Shown: positions 32,330 through 39,719, counted from the stretch's first letter. The stretch is DNA of 39,867 bases from an uncultured Clostridia bacterium (GCA_937894515.1 CALCRH010000062.1:1-39867), one strand, 5' to 3'. The notes: a model not told the origin generated them from the sequence alone. Program-made: numbers and translations.

Positions 32330-32374
32330 GTCCCATTCCCTCAAATTTCATATAATTGGGGTGTGCTTGTCTCT

Positions 32375-32402
32375 ATTATAGCACAAAGTCGCAGTTTGGC
32401 AA
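32375..32402 (-). promoter_or_regulatory. pncB: Promoter of pncB
   Basis: TTGCCA (32397-32402) and extended -10 TGCTATAAT (TATAAT at 32375-32380), 16 bases apart on the minus strand. Confidence 0.8.
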
Positions 32403-32423
32403 CCGCCGTTTCCCGTTTCAGTC

Positions 32424-32457
32424 CAATAAAAAAGAAAGCCCTCCCGGGCTTTCTTTT
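32424..32457 (-). terminator. Terminator of the efp operon
   Basis: AAAAGAAAGCCC/GGGCTTTCTTTT with a 4-base loop, and a further T run on the minus strand, just after the CD1247-like gene. Confidence 0.92.
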
Positions 32458-32462
32458 ATAAA

Positions 32463-32885
32463 TCAGTCCTCTTCTTCCTCGGTGGCATTTGCCAAATCGG
32501 AAAGATCAAACTCCAGCTTTTCGCCGCAGTTGGGGCAAATCACTTCGCCGTCTTCCAGCACGCTCTCGTCGAACACGATCTCCTCTTCGCAGCAGGGGCA
32601 GGTGGTAACGAACAGATCGCCGTCATCGTCATCCTCATCGTCCTCTTCGTCATCATCGTCCAACGCGAAATACAGGGTCTCCTCCACATCGCTGAGATCC
32701 TCGCTGACAGCGTCCAGACCGTCCTCCAGATCGATCATCTCGTCTTCCATGTCGGCAAATTCCTCTGCCATGGCATCCAGTACGTCAATGATCGCGGCAA
32801 TCAGCTTGCCTTCCTTGGTCTCCTCGTCCAGCTTCAGGCCCTCTGCCAGACCTTTCAGATAGGCTACCTTCTCAGAAATTTCCAT
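32463..32885 (-). CDS. CD1247-type N-terminal domain and zinc-ribbon protein
   Basis: A 140-residue, strongly acidic protein. The N-terminal half is a helical domain beginning MEISEKVAYLKGLAEGL, the mark of the CD1247 N-terminal family of Clostridia. A coiled-coil-like acidic part follows (DMEDEMIDLEDGLDAVSEDL), then a poly-Asp/Glu run, and a C-terminal zinc ribbon with CPCC and CPNCG. AAAGGAG precedes the ATG at 32885, and the open frame upstream of it is spurious. It lies 40 bases after efp and shares its terminator, so it is probably co-transcribed with it. Function is unknown; a link with translation is suggested only by the neighbour. Confidence 0.88.
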   Translation of the reverse strand: MEISEKVAYLKGLAEGLKLDEETKEGKLIAAIIDVLDAMAEEFADMEDEMIDLEDGLDAVSEDLSDVEETLYFALDDDDEEDDEDDDDGDLFVTTCPCCEEEIVFDESVLEDGEVICPNCGEKLEFDLSDLANATEEEED

Positions 32886-32925
32886 GGTTCTGCTCCTTTC
32901 AAAAAAAGGTTTGTACACTTATATT

Positions 32926-33492
32926 TTACTTGGCGCGGCCCAAATATTCGCCGGTACGGGTATCGATCTGCACCTTGTCGCCGATGTTGATGAACAGAGG
33001 CACCTTGACCTCGGCGCCGGTCTCCAGCGTAGCGGGCTTCAAGGTATTGGTGGCGGTATTGCCTGCCAGACCCGGCTCGGTCTCGGTAACTTCCAGATCC
33101 ATGAAGTTGGGCAGCTCCAGGCCGAACACGTTGCCCTTATAGCTCAGCACCTTGCACTCGGTGTTCTCGGTGATGAACTTAAAGCCATCGGGCAGCAGAT
33201 CCTTGCCCAGAGGCACCATGTCGAAGGTCTCCTGATCCATGAAATAGTACAGATCGCCGTCAGCATAGCTGTAAGCCATATCCTTGCGGTCAATGAAAGC
33301 TTCCTCAAACTTTGCAGTGGGGTTAAAAGAAGTCTCGGTCACGCCGCCGGTCACGATATTCTTCATCTTGGTACGCACGAAAGCGGCGCCCTTGCCGGGC
33401 TTGACGTGCTGAAATTCCACGACCTGCATGATCTTGCCTTCATACTCGAAGGTTTTGCCGTTTCTGAAATCACCGGCAGTAATAGTTGCCAT
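32926..33492 (-). CDS. efp: Translation elongation factor P
   Basis: A 188-residue EF-P that relieves ribosome stalling at proline stretches. The N-terminal KOW-like domain has the loop HVKPGKGAAF, whose lysine is the site modified in many bacteria, and the two OB domains follow to the end YLGRAK. GGGAGG precedes the ATG at 33492. It has its own promoter and a leader hairpin. Confidence 0.97.
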   Translation of the reverse strand: MATITAGDFRNGKTFEYEGKIMQVVEFQHVKPGKGAAFVRTKMKNIVTGGVTETSFNPTAKFEEAFIDRKDMAYSYADGDLYYFMDQETFDMVPLGKDLLPDGFKFITENTECKVLSYKGNVFGLELPNFMDLEVTETEPGLAGNTATNTLKPATLETGAEVKVPLFINIGDKVQIDTRTGEYLGRAK

Positions 33493-33514
33493 AGTTTTGT
33501 CCTCCCATATCAAT

Positions 33515-33536
33515 GAGGGAACTTTGCGATTCCCTC
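33515..33536 (-). other. Leader hairpin upstream of efp
   Basis: GAGGGAA/TTCCCTC arms with an 8-base loop between promoter and ribosome site. There is no T-tract after it. Role unknown. Confidence 0.5.
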
Positions 33537-33568
33537 GAGTTTAAGTATTTAGCCAAATAGCCGCGTAT

Positions 33569-33597
33569 ATTCTACATGATATTGTGGTATTTGGCAA
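33569..33597 (-). promoter_or_regulatory. efp: Promoter of efp
   Basis: TTGCCA (33592-33597) and TAGAAT (33569-33574) spaced 17 bases on the minus strand. Confidence 0.7.
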
Positions 33598-33623
33598 GTG
33601 TTTTACCATAATTTTTACAAAAA

Positions 33624-34682
33624 TTAGAGAATCAATAGTTCTTTCCGTGCCATTGTAATGTCTCGGCAGCCGTTCTCCTCCAGGATCAGCACATCTTCAA
33701 TCCGCACGCCGAACTTCTCCGGCAGATAAATCCCCGGCTCTGCCGATATCACAGCTCCCACCGGCATCGGCAGTTCATTTGCCGGACTTGCATTGGGGCT
33801 TTCGTGGATCTCTACGCCTACGCCGTGTCCAAAGCTGTGCCCGAAATACGCACCGTATCCGGCGTTCTCGATCACCTGCCGTGCCGCACCGTCAATCTCT
33901 TTTCCTGTTACACCGGCCTTTGCCGCAGTAATACCAGCCAACTGTGCCTGTAACACCGTATCATATACCCGCCGCATTTCTTCGGTAGGTTGTCCCACGC
34001 ACACGGTACGGGTCATATCACTGCAATAGCCGTGGTAGATGCACCCGAAGTCCATGGTCACAAACTCCCCTGCCTGTATCGGCTTCTCCGTGGGCACAGC
34101 GTGGGGCATGGACCCGTTAGACCCTGACGCCACGATGGGATCAAAGGACATCTTCTCTGCCCCGTGCCGCAGCATCAGATATTGCAGCCGCGCCGCGATC
34201 TCTTTCTCCGTCACCCCCGGTTTGATTTCCGTCAGAATCTGCTCCAATGCCCGCTCCGCGATCCGCTGCGCCGCGACTAACGCATCGATTTCCGTTTCGT
34301 CTTTCTGACTCCGCAAGCGCAGCAGCAAGTCCGATGCGCCCGCCAACTCCGCATGCAGCTTGGGTACAAACCGCTGATGCTCTGCCACCGTCATGGCGGC
34401 GTCCTCAAAGCCCAGCACTTTCGCGCCGGACTGTTCCAACGCCTCGTTGATACACACAGAAAAAGGCCGCTCCCGGCTGATTTCCTCAATAACAGCCCCG
34501 GCAATCGTCTTCTCCGCCGCCTCGGTATATCGTGAGTCGGTGATGTACCAGCACCCGTTTTTCGTCACCAGCGTCATACCCTCTCCGGCAAATCCGGTAG
34601 CGTAAAATCCATTGGCCTCCGAGGTCAAAAGCACCCCGTCCAGCTCTCCCAAATTGTCAATGATCCTTTGAAAATGGTTCAC
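33624..34682 (-). CDS. M24 family Xaa-Pro aminopeptidase-like protein
   Basis: A 352-residue metallopeptidase of the creatinase/prolidase fold, which removes N-terminal residues next to proline. The dinuclear metal ligands are in DFGCIYHGYCSDMTR (two Asp), HSFGHGVGVEIHE (His), SAEPGIY (Glu) and RIEDVL (Glu). The N-terminal creatinase-type domain covers residues 1-130. The likely start is GTG at 34682, eight bases after GGAG; the frame continues upstream to 34709, into a palindromic repeat. It lies upstream of efp, as in many Firmicutes. Confidence 0.93.
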   Translation of the reverse strand: MNHFQRIIDNLGELDGVLLTSEANGFYATGFAGEGMTLVTKNGCWYITDSRYTEAAEKTIAGAVIEEISRERPFSVCINEALEQSGAKVLGFEDAAMTVAEHQRFVPKLHAELAGASDLLLRLRSQKDETEIDALVAAQRIAERALEQILTEIKPGVTEKEIAARLQYLMLRHGAEKMSFDPIVASGSNGSMPHAVPTEKPIQAGEFVTMDFGCIYHGYCSDMTRTVCVGQPTEEMRRVYDTVLQAQLAGITAAKAGVTGKEIDGAARQVIENAGYGAYFGHSFGHGVGVEIHESPNASPANELPMPVGAVISAEPGIYLPEKFGVRIEDVLILEENGCRDITMARKELLIL

Positions 34683-34701
34683 GATTTTATCTCCGTTCTC
34701 C

Positions 34702-34728
34702 GTAGGCACCGGCGTCCTCGACGGCCCG
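34702..34728. repeat. GTAGGGG palindrome copy 1 (degenerate)
   Basis: Begins GTAGGCACC instead of GTAGGGGCC and keeps the ...TCCTCGACGGCCCG end. With copy 2 it forms a 36-base tandem. Confidence 0.8.
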
Positions 34729-34737
34729 CATTCCCCT

Positions 34738-34764
34738 GTAGGGGCCGGCGTCCTCGACGGCCCG
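34738..34764. repeat. GTAGGGG palindrome copy 2
   Basis: GTAGGGG...CCCG with stem GGGCCG/CGGCCC and GTCCTCGA in the loop, three bases after the stop codon of the small membrane protein. Confidence 0.9.
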
Positions 34765-34766
34765 CT

Positions 34767-34979
34767 TTATTTCTTCTTGATAGCCATTCCCACCGTCATG
34801 CCAAAGCACAGTCCCAAACACATGCCGATCGTCATATTTCCCATAGCTGCGCCGATCGCTGTTCCGATGGACATACCGAGGCACATACCAACAGCCATGT
34901 AATTTCCCTGTGCTTCTTCCTCGTCTTTTTCCTGTTCTTCTTCCAATTCCTCGATTTTTTCTTCATTCAAATGATCCAT
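34767..34979 (-). CDS. Small glycine-zipper membrane protein
   Basis: A 70-residue protein. The first 27 residues are very acidic (EEKIEELEEEQEKDEEE). The rest is one or two hydrophobic helices rich in small residues: GMCLGMSIGTAIGAAMG and a second GMCLGLCFGMTVGMA, ending in KKK. The two GMCLGM halves look like an internal duplication. The gene starts one base after the stop of the YqeG-type gene and is followed by a palindromic repeat. Similar short Gly/Met-rich proteins occur in Clostridia; function is unknown. Confidence 0.75.
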   Translation of the reverse strand: MDHLNEEKIEELEEEQEKDEEEAQGNYMAVGMCLGMSIGTAIGAAMGNMTIGMCLGLCFGMTVGMAIKKK

Positions 34980-34980
34980 T

Positions 34981-35481
34981 TCATTCCCGCTCCCTCCGGA
35001 AATACTTGAACGGTCTTTGCAGCAGGTGCAGCACGTGGTTCCATGCCCCCACCGGCCCGTCCTTCGGCTCCACCATCAGCGCCCAGATGCCGGTGCGGTT
35101 GGCGCCCAGCATATCCGTCAGCAGCTTGTCCCCCAGCATGGCGGTTTCCCCGGCCGTCACACCCAACATCTCCATGGCTTCCTTGAATCCTCTCCGCCGT
35201 GGTTTCTGGGCTCTGCCGATATAGGCCACGCCCAGCTCATGGCAATAGGTCAGCACCCGTTTCGGGTGGCGGTTGTTGGAAATGATGACAATGTTGATGC
35301 CGACCTCCCGCATACTTTTCAACCATTTTTTCACCGTCTCATCCGGCAAAGGAGTCCGCTTCGCGGCGATGGTATAGTCCAAGTCGCACAGCAACAGCTT
35401 GATGCCCCGGCTCTGCAAAAGCTGCGGCGTCACTTCCGTATACACTTGAAAAACTCTGTCAGGTCGCAAAGACAGCCGCAT
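34981..35481 (-). CDS. YqeG family HAD phosphatase (IIIA type)
   Basis: A 166-residue HAD-superfamily enzyme. Motif I is LCDLDYTIA with both Asp, motif II is IISNNR, motif III is the Lys in RAQKPRR and motif IV is MLGDKLLTD. It is typical of YqeG, which in plants and some bacteria acts as a phosphatidylglycerophosphate phosphatase; that activity here is inference. The ATG at 35481 follows GAGAGG by eight bases; an in-frame GTG nine bases upstream overlaps the ribosome site. Confidence 0.92.
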   Translation of the reverse strand: MRLSLRPDRVFQVYTEVTPQLLQSRGIKLLLCDLDYTIAAKRTPLPDETVKKWLKSMREVGINIVIISNNRHPKRVLTYCHELGVAYIGRAQKPRRRGFKEAMEMLGVTAGETAMLGDKLLTDMLGANRTGIWALMVEPKDGPVGAWNHVLHLLQRPFKYFRRERE

Positions 35482-35561
35482 CCGCCGCACCTCTCTCTCA
35501 TTTCTTCAAAAATCAGTATAGCACCTTTTTTGCGAATTACAAACAAAAAATACGTATCTCC

Positions 35562-35588
35562 GTAGGGGTCGATGCCCACATCGACCCG
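35562..35588. repeat. GTAGGGG palindrome copy 3
   Basis: Stem GGGTCGAT/ATCGACCC around GCCCAC. Compared with copies 7 and 10 the third stem pair is swapped (T-A for A-T). Confidence 0.9.
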
Positions 35589-35599
35589 CCAATTATCCC

Positions 35600-35625
35600 G
35601 TAGGGGCGACCCTTGCGGTCGCCCG
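35600..35625. repeat. GTAGGGG palindrome copy 4
   Basis: Stem GGGCGACC/GGTCGCCC around CTTGC; one base shorter than most copies. Confidence 0.9.
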
Positions 35626-35658
35626 CCGTATTGCTCCTACTCCCCATTTTCTTCCCTC

Positions 35659-35685
35659 GTAGGGGCAGACGACTCTGTCCGCCCG
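35659..35685. repeat. GTAGGGG palindrome copy 5
   Basis: Stem GGGCAGAC/GTCCGCCC around GACTCT, with one A-C mismatch; otherwise as copy 9. Confidence 0.88.
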
Positions 35686-35696
35686 TATTAAAATTT

Positions 35697-35747
35697 GTCG
35701 GCAAATTCTGATTTGCCGACACCGCTATTTTTCACTTTTCATTTTTC
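35697..35747. repeat. Mosaic end: hairpin plus TTCACTTTTCA tail, copy A
   Basis: A 10-bp perfect hairpin GTCGGCAAAT/ATTTGCCGAC (35697-35706, 35711-35720) followed by TTCACTTTTCATTTTTCA. It follows palindromes 3-5 and has a counterpart at 39729-39803. Confidence 0.8.
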
Positions 35748-35750
35748 AAA

Positions 35751-35778
35751 AAAAAGAACGCCCTTACGGACGTTCTTT
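35751..35778 (-). terminator. rpsU terminator
   Basis: AAAGAACGCCC with GGACGTTCTTT (35753-35763, 35768-35778), 4-base loop, and T-rich sequence beyond on the minus strand. Confidence 0.9.
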
Positions 35779-35786
35779 TTCATGCA

Positions 35787-35972
35787 TCAATAGTAACGCT
35801 TGTTGCGGTTCTTACGAGCAGCCTCGGACTTTTTGCGGCGCTTGACGCTGGGGCTCTCATAGCACTCACGGCGACGCACCTCAGCCACGATGCCGGCCTT
35901 GGCGCAGCTTCTCTTGAAACGCTTCAGAGCGCTGTCCAGGGACTCGCCTTCCTTGACGTGAACTTCGGACAT
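35787..35972 (-). CDS. rpsU: 30S ribosomal protein S21
   Basis: A 61-residue S21: MSEVHVKEGESLDSALKRFK at the start and a basic C-terminal half ending RKNRNKRYY. It binds the 30S platform and takes part in initiation. GGAGGGAGGG precedes the ATG. It has its own consensus promoter and terminator and so is transcribed alone. Confidence 0.98.
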   Translation of the reverse strand: MSEVHVKEGESLDSALKRFKRSCAKAGIVAEVRRRECYESPSVKRRKKSEAARKNRNKRYY

Positions 35973-36055
35973 TTATATTTCCCTCCCTCCGATATACCCG
36001 GGCTCATTCCACAGGTACTCTTGAAGAAGCCATAGTACATGACTTAACAGGTGAT

Positions 36056-36084
36056 ATTATACAAATGGTGGAAACGCTTGTCAA
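36056..36084 (-). promoter_or_regulatory. rpsU: Consensus promoter of rpsU
   Basis: Perfect TTGACA (36079-36084) and TATAAT (36056-36061) spaced 17 bases on the minus strand. The leader of about 80 bases before the gene has no obvious ORF. Confidence 0.9.
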
Positions 36085-36105
36085 GCCTTATTTTCGCATT
36101 TTCTG

Positions 36106-36137
36106 CGAAAAAGGGAGGGATTCTCACAAATCCCTCC
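36106..36137 (-). terminator. leuS terminator
   Basis: GGAGGGATT/AATCCCTCC (36114-36122, 36129-36137) with a 6-base loop, then CTTTTTCG on the minus strand. A second, AT-rich 8-bp palindrome follows at 36091-36111. Confidence 0.85.
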
Positions 36138-36149
36138 TCTTTATCCCTA

Positions 36150-38576
36150 TTACTTCGCCGGTTTCACGATCAGGTTCATCAGCTTGTTCTTCACATGGAT
36201 CACCTTCACGATCGTCATGCCCTCGGTAGCCTTCTGTACTTTCTCCAGCGCCATGGCTGCCGCCTTGACCGCCGCTTCATCGCTGTCGGTGGGAACCACC
36301 ACGGTACCCTTCAGCTTGCCGTTGACCTGTACCGCCATTTCCACCTCGGCGTCCACGGTCTTGGCCTCATCGTATACAGGCCAATCCATCTGCATGGCCA
36401 TCTTGCCGTACTTGGCGGCAAAGCCCATGTTCTCCCACATTTCCTCGGCCATGTGGGGCACGAAGGGACTGAGCAGCTTGATAAGAACTTCCACGTCGCC
36501 CTTACTCACGCCATTGGTGTAGAACTCATTCACCATAGTCATCAGTGCCGCAATGGCGGTGTTCATCTTCAGCTCATCAATATCACTGGTGACCTTTTTG
36601 ATGGTCTTGTGGATAATGGCGGTGTTCTTCTTGGAAAGTCCCACTTCCTCTGTCACCATATCCTGCAGATTGAAGCAGCGATCCAGGAAGCGCTTGGAGC
36701 CCTTGACGGCCTCATTCGACCACGACACGGCCTTTTCAAAGTCACCGATGAACATGATGTGCAGACGCATGGTGTCCGCACCGTACTGTGCCACGATGTC
36801 GTTGGGGTTGATGACGTTGCCGCGGGACTTGGACATTTTTTCGCCGCCCTCGCCCAAAATCATACCGTGGCTGGTACGCTTGGCATAGGGCTCCTTGGTG
36901 GGCACCACGCCGATGTCATACAGGAACTTATGCCAGAAACGACTGTACAACAGATGCAGCGTGGTATGCTCCATGCCGCCGTTGTACCAGTCCACAGGAC
37001 CCCAGTACTTCAGGGCATCCATAGACGCGAATTCCTTGTCGTTATGGGGATCACAATAGCGCAGGAAGTACCAGGAAGAGCCCGCCCAGTTGGGCATGGT
37101 ATCGGTCTCACGTTTGGCGGGACCACCGCAGCACGGGCAGGTGGTGTTGACCCAGTCGGTCATGCGGGCAAGAGGACTCTCGCCGTCGTCGGTGGGCTCA
37201 TAGGCCTCCACCTGAGGCAGCGTCAGCGGCAGCTCGCTTTCGGGAATGGCGACCCAGCCGCACTTCTCGCAGTTGACCAGAGGAATGGGCTCGCCCCAGT
37301 AGCGCTGACGGGAGAACACCCAGTCACGCAGCTTGTAGTTGACCTTCTCCACACCCTTGCCGTTTTCGGTCAGCCACTTCTTCATGGCGGGAATGGCGTC
37401 CTTCACGGTCATGCCGTTGAGGAAGCCGGAGTTGACCATGATGCCCTCTTCGCCCTTGAGGGTGTAGGCCTCCTTAGTCACGTCGCCGCCCTTGACCACC
37501 TCGATGATGGGGCAGCCGAAGACCTTGGCAAACTCCCAGTCGCGCTGGTCGTGAGCCGGCACGGCCATGATGGCGCCGGTACCGTAGGTCACCAGAACGT
37601 AGTCGGAAATATAGATGGGGATTTCCTGTCCGTTAACGGGATTGATACCCATAACGCCCTTGAGCTGTACGCCGGTCTTTTCCTTATTCAGCTCGGCGCG
37701 TTCAAAGTCGGACTTCTTGGCGGCAGCTTCCACATAGGCGTTGACCTCGTCCCAGTTGGTGATCTTGTCCTTCCACTTCTTCACATAGGGATGCTCCGGG
37801 GACAAAACCATATACGTCACGCCGAACAGCGTATCGCACCGGGTGGTGAATACCACCAGATCGTCTCCGGCGGTGGTGCCGAAGTTGATCTCCGCACCGG
37901 TGGAGCGTCCGATCCAGTTCTTCTGCTGGATCTTCACCCGCTCAATATAGTCCAGATCGTCCAGGTCATCTATGAGCCGCTGGGCGTACTTGGTGATGCG
38001 CAGCATCCACTGGCTCTTCTCCTTCTGCACCACCTCGCCGCCGCAGCGTTCGCACACGCCGTTGACGACCTCCTCGTTGGCAAGCACCACCTTGCAGCTG
38101 GTGCACCAGTTCACGGTCATGGTGGCCTTGTACGCCATGTCGTGCTTAAAGAGCTGCTGGAAGATCCACTGTGTCCACTTGTAGTAGCTGGGATCAGAGG
38201 TGTTCACGCAGCGGTCCCAGTCAAAGCCGTAGCCCAGCATCTTCAGCTGGGACTCAAACACGGCGATGTTGTTCTTGGTCACGATAGTGGGATGGATATG
38301 GTTCTTGATGGCGTAGTTCTCCGTGGGCAGACCGAAAGCGTCATAGCCGATGGGGAACAGCACATTGTAACCCTCCATACGTTTCTTACGGGTCACGATG
38401 TCGATCGCCGTAAAGGGACGGGGATGGCCCACGTGCAGGCCCTGTCCGGAGGGATAGGGGAACTCGATCAGTCCGTAAAATTTCGGACGGGGATCTCCGG
38501 TAATGGCGGCATAGGGCTTGGTTTTCTCCCAATTGGCCTGCCATTTCTTTTCAATGGCCGCAAAATCGTAATTCAT
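36150..38576 (-). CDS. leuS: Leucyl-tRNA synthetase
   Basis: An 808-residue class I aminoacyl-tRNA synthetase. The HIGH-like motif is HVGH (48-51), the KMSKS motif is at 580-584, and the CP1 editing domain lies between them (about 220-410) with the GTGAIMAVPAHDQRD editing site. Zinc-ribbon-like pairs (CTSC with CERC, CEKCG, CPCC) are visible. The C-terminal anticodon-binding domain runs to the end. GAAGGAG precedes the ATG. Expression is controlled by the T-box leader upstream, so it should rise when tRNA-Leu is uncharged. Confidence 0.98.
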   Translation of the reverse strand: MNYDFAAIEKKWQANWEKTKPYAAITGDPRPKFYGLIEFPYPSGQGLHVGHPRPFTAIDIVTRKKRMEGYNVLFPIGYDAFGLPTENYAIKNHIHPTIVTKNNIAVFESQLKMLGYGFDWDRCVNTSDPSYYKWTQWIFQQLFKHDMAYKATMTVNWCTSCKVVLANEEVVNGVCERCGGEVVQKEKSQWMLRITKYAQRLIDDLDDLDYIERVKIQQKNWIGRSTGAEINFGTTAGDDLVVFTTRCDTLFGVTYMVLSPEHPYVKKWKDKITNWDEVNAYVEAAAKKSDFERAELNKEKTGVQLKGVMGINPVNGQEIPIYISDYVLVTYGTGAIMAVPAHDQRDWEFAKVFGCPIIEVVKGGDVTKEAYTLKGEEGIMVNSGFLNGMTVKDAIPAMKKWLTENGKGVEKVNYKLRDWVFSRQRYWGEPIPLVNCEKCGWVAIPESELPLTLPQVEAYEPTDDGESPLARMTDWVNTTCPCCGGPAKRETDTMPNWAGSSWYFLRYCDPHNDKEFASMDALKYWGPVDWYNGGMEHTTLHLLYSRFWHKFLYDIGVVPTKEPYAKRTSHGMILGEGGEKMSKSRGNVINPNDIVAQYGADTMRLHIMFIGDFEKAVSWSNEAVKGSKRFLDRCFNLQDMVTEEVGLSKKNTAIIHKTIKKVTSDIDELKMNTAIAALMTMVNEFYTNGVSKGDVEVLIKLLSPFVPHMAEEMWENMGFAAKYGKMAMQMDWPVYDEAKTVDAEVEMAVQVNGKLKGTVVVPTDSDEAAVKAAAMALEKVQKATEGMTIVKVIHVKNKLMNLIVKPAK

Positions 38577-38636
38577 ACTTTGCTCTCCTTCTCTATGAAA
38601 AATATTTGATCATGTTAAAAATCGACCTTTCTTCGT

Positions 38637-38663
38637 GTAGGGGCCGGCGTCCTCGACGGCCCG
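38637..38663. repeat. GTAGGGG palindrome copy 6, within the leuS leader
   Basis: Same core as copy 2 (GGGCCG/CGGCCC around GCGTCCTCGA). It lies between the T-box terminator and the leuS ribosome site, so it is transcribed as part of the leader. Confidence 0.9.
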
Positions 38664-38670
38664 CAAAACA

Positions 38671-38703
38671 AAAAAACCCCCGACCTCATCACAAGGTCAG
38701 GGG
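38671..38703 (-). terminator. T-box terminator of leuS
   Basis: CCCCTGACCT/AGGTCGGGGG with a 7-base loop followed by seven T on the minus strand. Confidence 0.92.
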
Positions 38704-38920
38704 CGTAATAAACGCGGTACCACCCTGATTTCGGCGCAAAATACGCCCTCACTTCCCCTCCTGTAAGGGGCGGCGTGCATAACGGTACGCTCTCCGTTCC
38801 ACCCTGTTCAGGTGGAAAGCTCCGGGGCCAGTATAGCGGAACACCTCCGTCGGCTCGCACCGTCCGCCGACTCTCTTGCGGCAGGTCTTGTCCCGTCTTT
38901 TTCCCTTCATCGCCTTTGAA
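38671..38920 (-). promoter_or_regulatory. T-box riboswitch leader of leuS
   Basis: The minus strand has AGAGAG, GGTGCGAGCCG, GGAGC and the T-box core AGGGTGGTACCGCG (38713-38727), followed by the terminator. T-boxes read uncharged tRNA. A CTA triplet (minus strand, 38834-38836) is the best leucine specifier candidate, but its register in the specifier loop is not certain. Confidence 0.93.
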
Positions 38921-38933
38921 AAATATCGCTCTT

Positions 38934-38962
38934 ATTCTACTCACATTTTACCCGTTTGTCAA
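38934..38962 (-). promoter_or_regulatory. leuS: Promoter of the leuS T-box transcript
   Basis: TTGACA (38957-38962) and TAGAAT (38934-38939) spaced 17 bases on the minus strand, just upstream of the T-box. Confidence 0.82.
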
Positions 38963-38991
38963 TGTTTTTCTTTCTCGCTCTGCTGCATTTT

Positions 38992-39018
38992 GTAGGGGAC
39001 GATGCCCACATCGTCCCG
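38992..39018. repeat. GTAGGGG palindrome copy 7
   Basis: Stem GGGACGAT/ATCGTCCC around GCCCAC, four bases after the GNAT stop codon. Confidence 0.9.
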
Positions 39019-39022
39019 TCTT

Positions 39023-39505
39023 TCACAGCACCAGCTTCCTGTATATCGCGTATGGCAGCGGATTGTCGTTGTACTTCTCCGTGGGCACGAATCCCATCCG
39101 GTCATACAGATTACACGCTCCCGTCATAATAGGCAGCGTATCCAATACCATCTCCCGGTAGCCGGCGCGTCTGGCGTCCTCAATGACCCGCTCCATCATC
39201 AGCTTTCCCAGTCCTCTGCCCCGGTAGTCCATCTGCAAAAATACCCGCTTGACCTCACATACCACATCGTCGATCTTCCGCAGCGCAATGCACCCGATGT
39301 CCGCACCGTCCGCCGTCAGAATATAGATGGCTCCCTCCGGCGCACCATACTTCTCCTGTAAATGCTCCAACTCATCGTCATAACTCTGTCCGTTCAAAAC
39401 GATTTGCAGTTCAGGTTCATTCTGGATCAGCCATTGTTGGTACGCGGCAAACAGCGGTGCCAACCGTTCCGGCAGTTCCACGGCGGAAATCATCTCATAT
39501 TGCAT
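39023..39505 (-). CDS. GNAT family N-acetyltransferase
   Basis: A 160-residue acetyl-CoA-dependent acetyltransferase. The acetyl-CoA loop is DYRGRGLGKLMME (the Q/RxxGxG motif), preceded by CEVKRVFLQ, and the family's C-terminal NLYDRMGF is present. The N-terminal 60 residues are variable. The ATG at 39505 follows AGGGGGTG; the longer frame upstream enters repeat sequence. Substrate unknown. It stands alone between palindromic repeats. Confidence 0.9.
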   Translation of the reverse strand: MQYEMISAVELPERLAPLFAAYQQWLIQNEPELQIVLNGQSYDDELEHLQEKYGAPEGAIYILTADGADIGCIALRKIDDVVCEVKRVFLQMDYRGRGLGKLMMERVIEDARRAGYREMVLDTLPIMTGACNLYDRMGFVPTEKYNDNPLPYAIYRKLVL

Positions 39506-39591
39506 CACGCCACCCCCTTTTTGCTTATTATACCGCACTTCCCTCCCCTTTGCCAATAGCTATTTTTCCACCGCTCCTCTTTTTTCATTTC

Positions 39592-39618
39592 GTAGGGGCC
39601 GACGTCCTCGACGGCCCG
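39592..39618. repeat. GTAGGGG palindrome copy 8
   Basis: As copies 2 and 6 but with GACGTCC for GGCGTCC in the loop. Confidence 0.9.
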
Positions 39619-39626
39619 TTTTCTCC

Positions 39627-39653
39627 GTAGGGGCGGACGACTCTGTCCGCCCG
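39627..39653. repeat. GTAGGGG palindrome copy 9
   Basis: Stem GGGCGGAC/GTCCGCCC around GACTCT; the perfect form of copy 5. Only eight bases separate it from copy 8. Confidence 0.9.
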
Positions 39654-39692
39654 AAAAAATATTCTCTCTATCGCTGCATTCCAATAGAATTC

Positions 39693-39719
39693 GTAGGGGA
39701 CGATGCCCACATCGTCCCG
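39693..39719. repeat. GTAGGGG palindrome copy 10
   Basis: Identical core to copy 7 (GGGACGAT/ATCGTCCC around GCCCAC). Confidence 0.9.

Noticed and set aside
35537..35722. 61-residue minus-strand ORF
   Set aside because: It is made of palindromic repeats 3-5 and the following hairpin.
36051..38609. 852-residue plus-strand ORF opposite leuS
   Set aside because: Shadow of leuS in the complementary frame; no ribosome site, low-complexity His/Leu/Gly composition.
34702..39719. CRISPR array from the GTAGGGG repeats
   Set aside because: Spacing is irregular, the repeat cores vary, there are genes in between and no cas genes are present.
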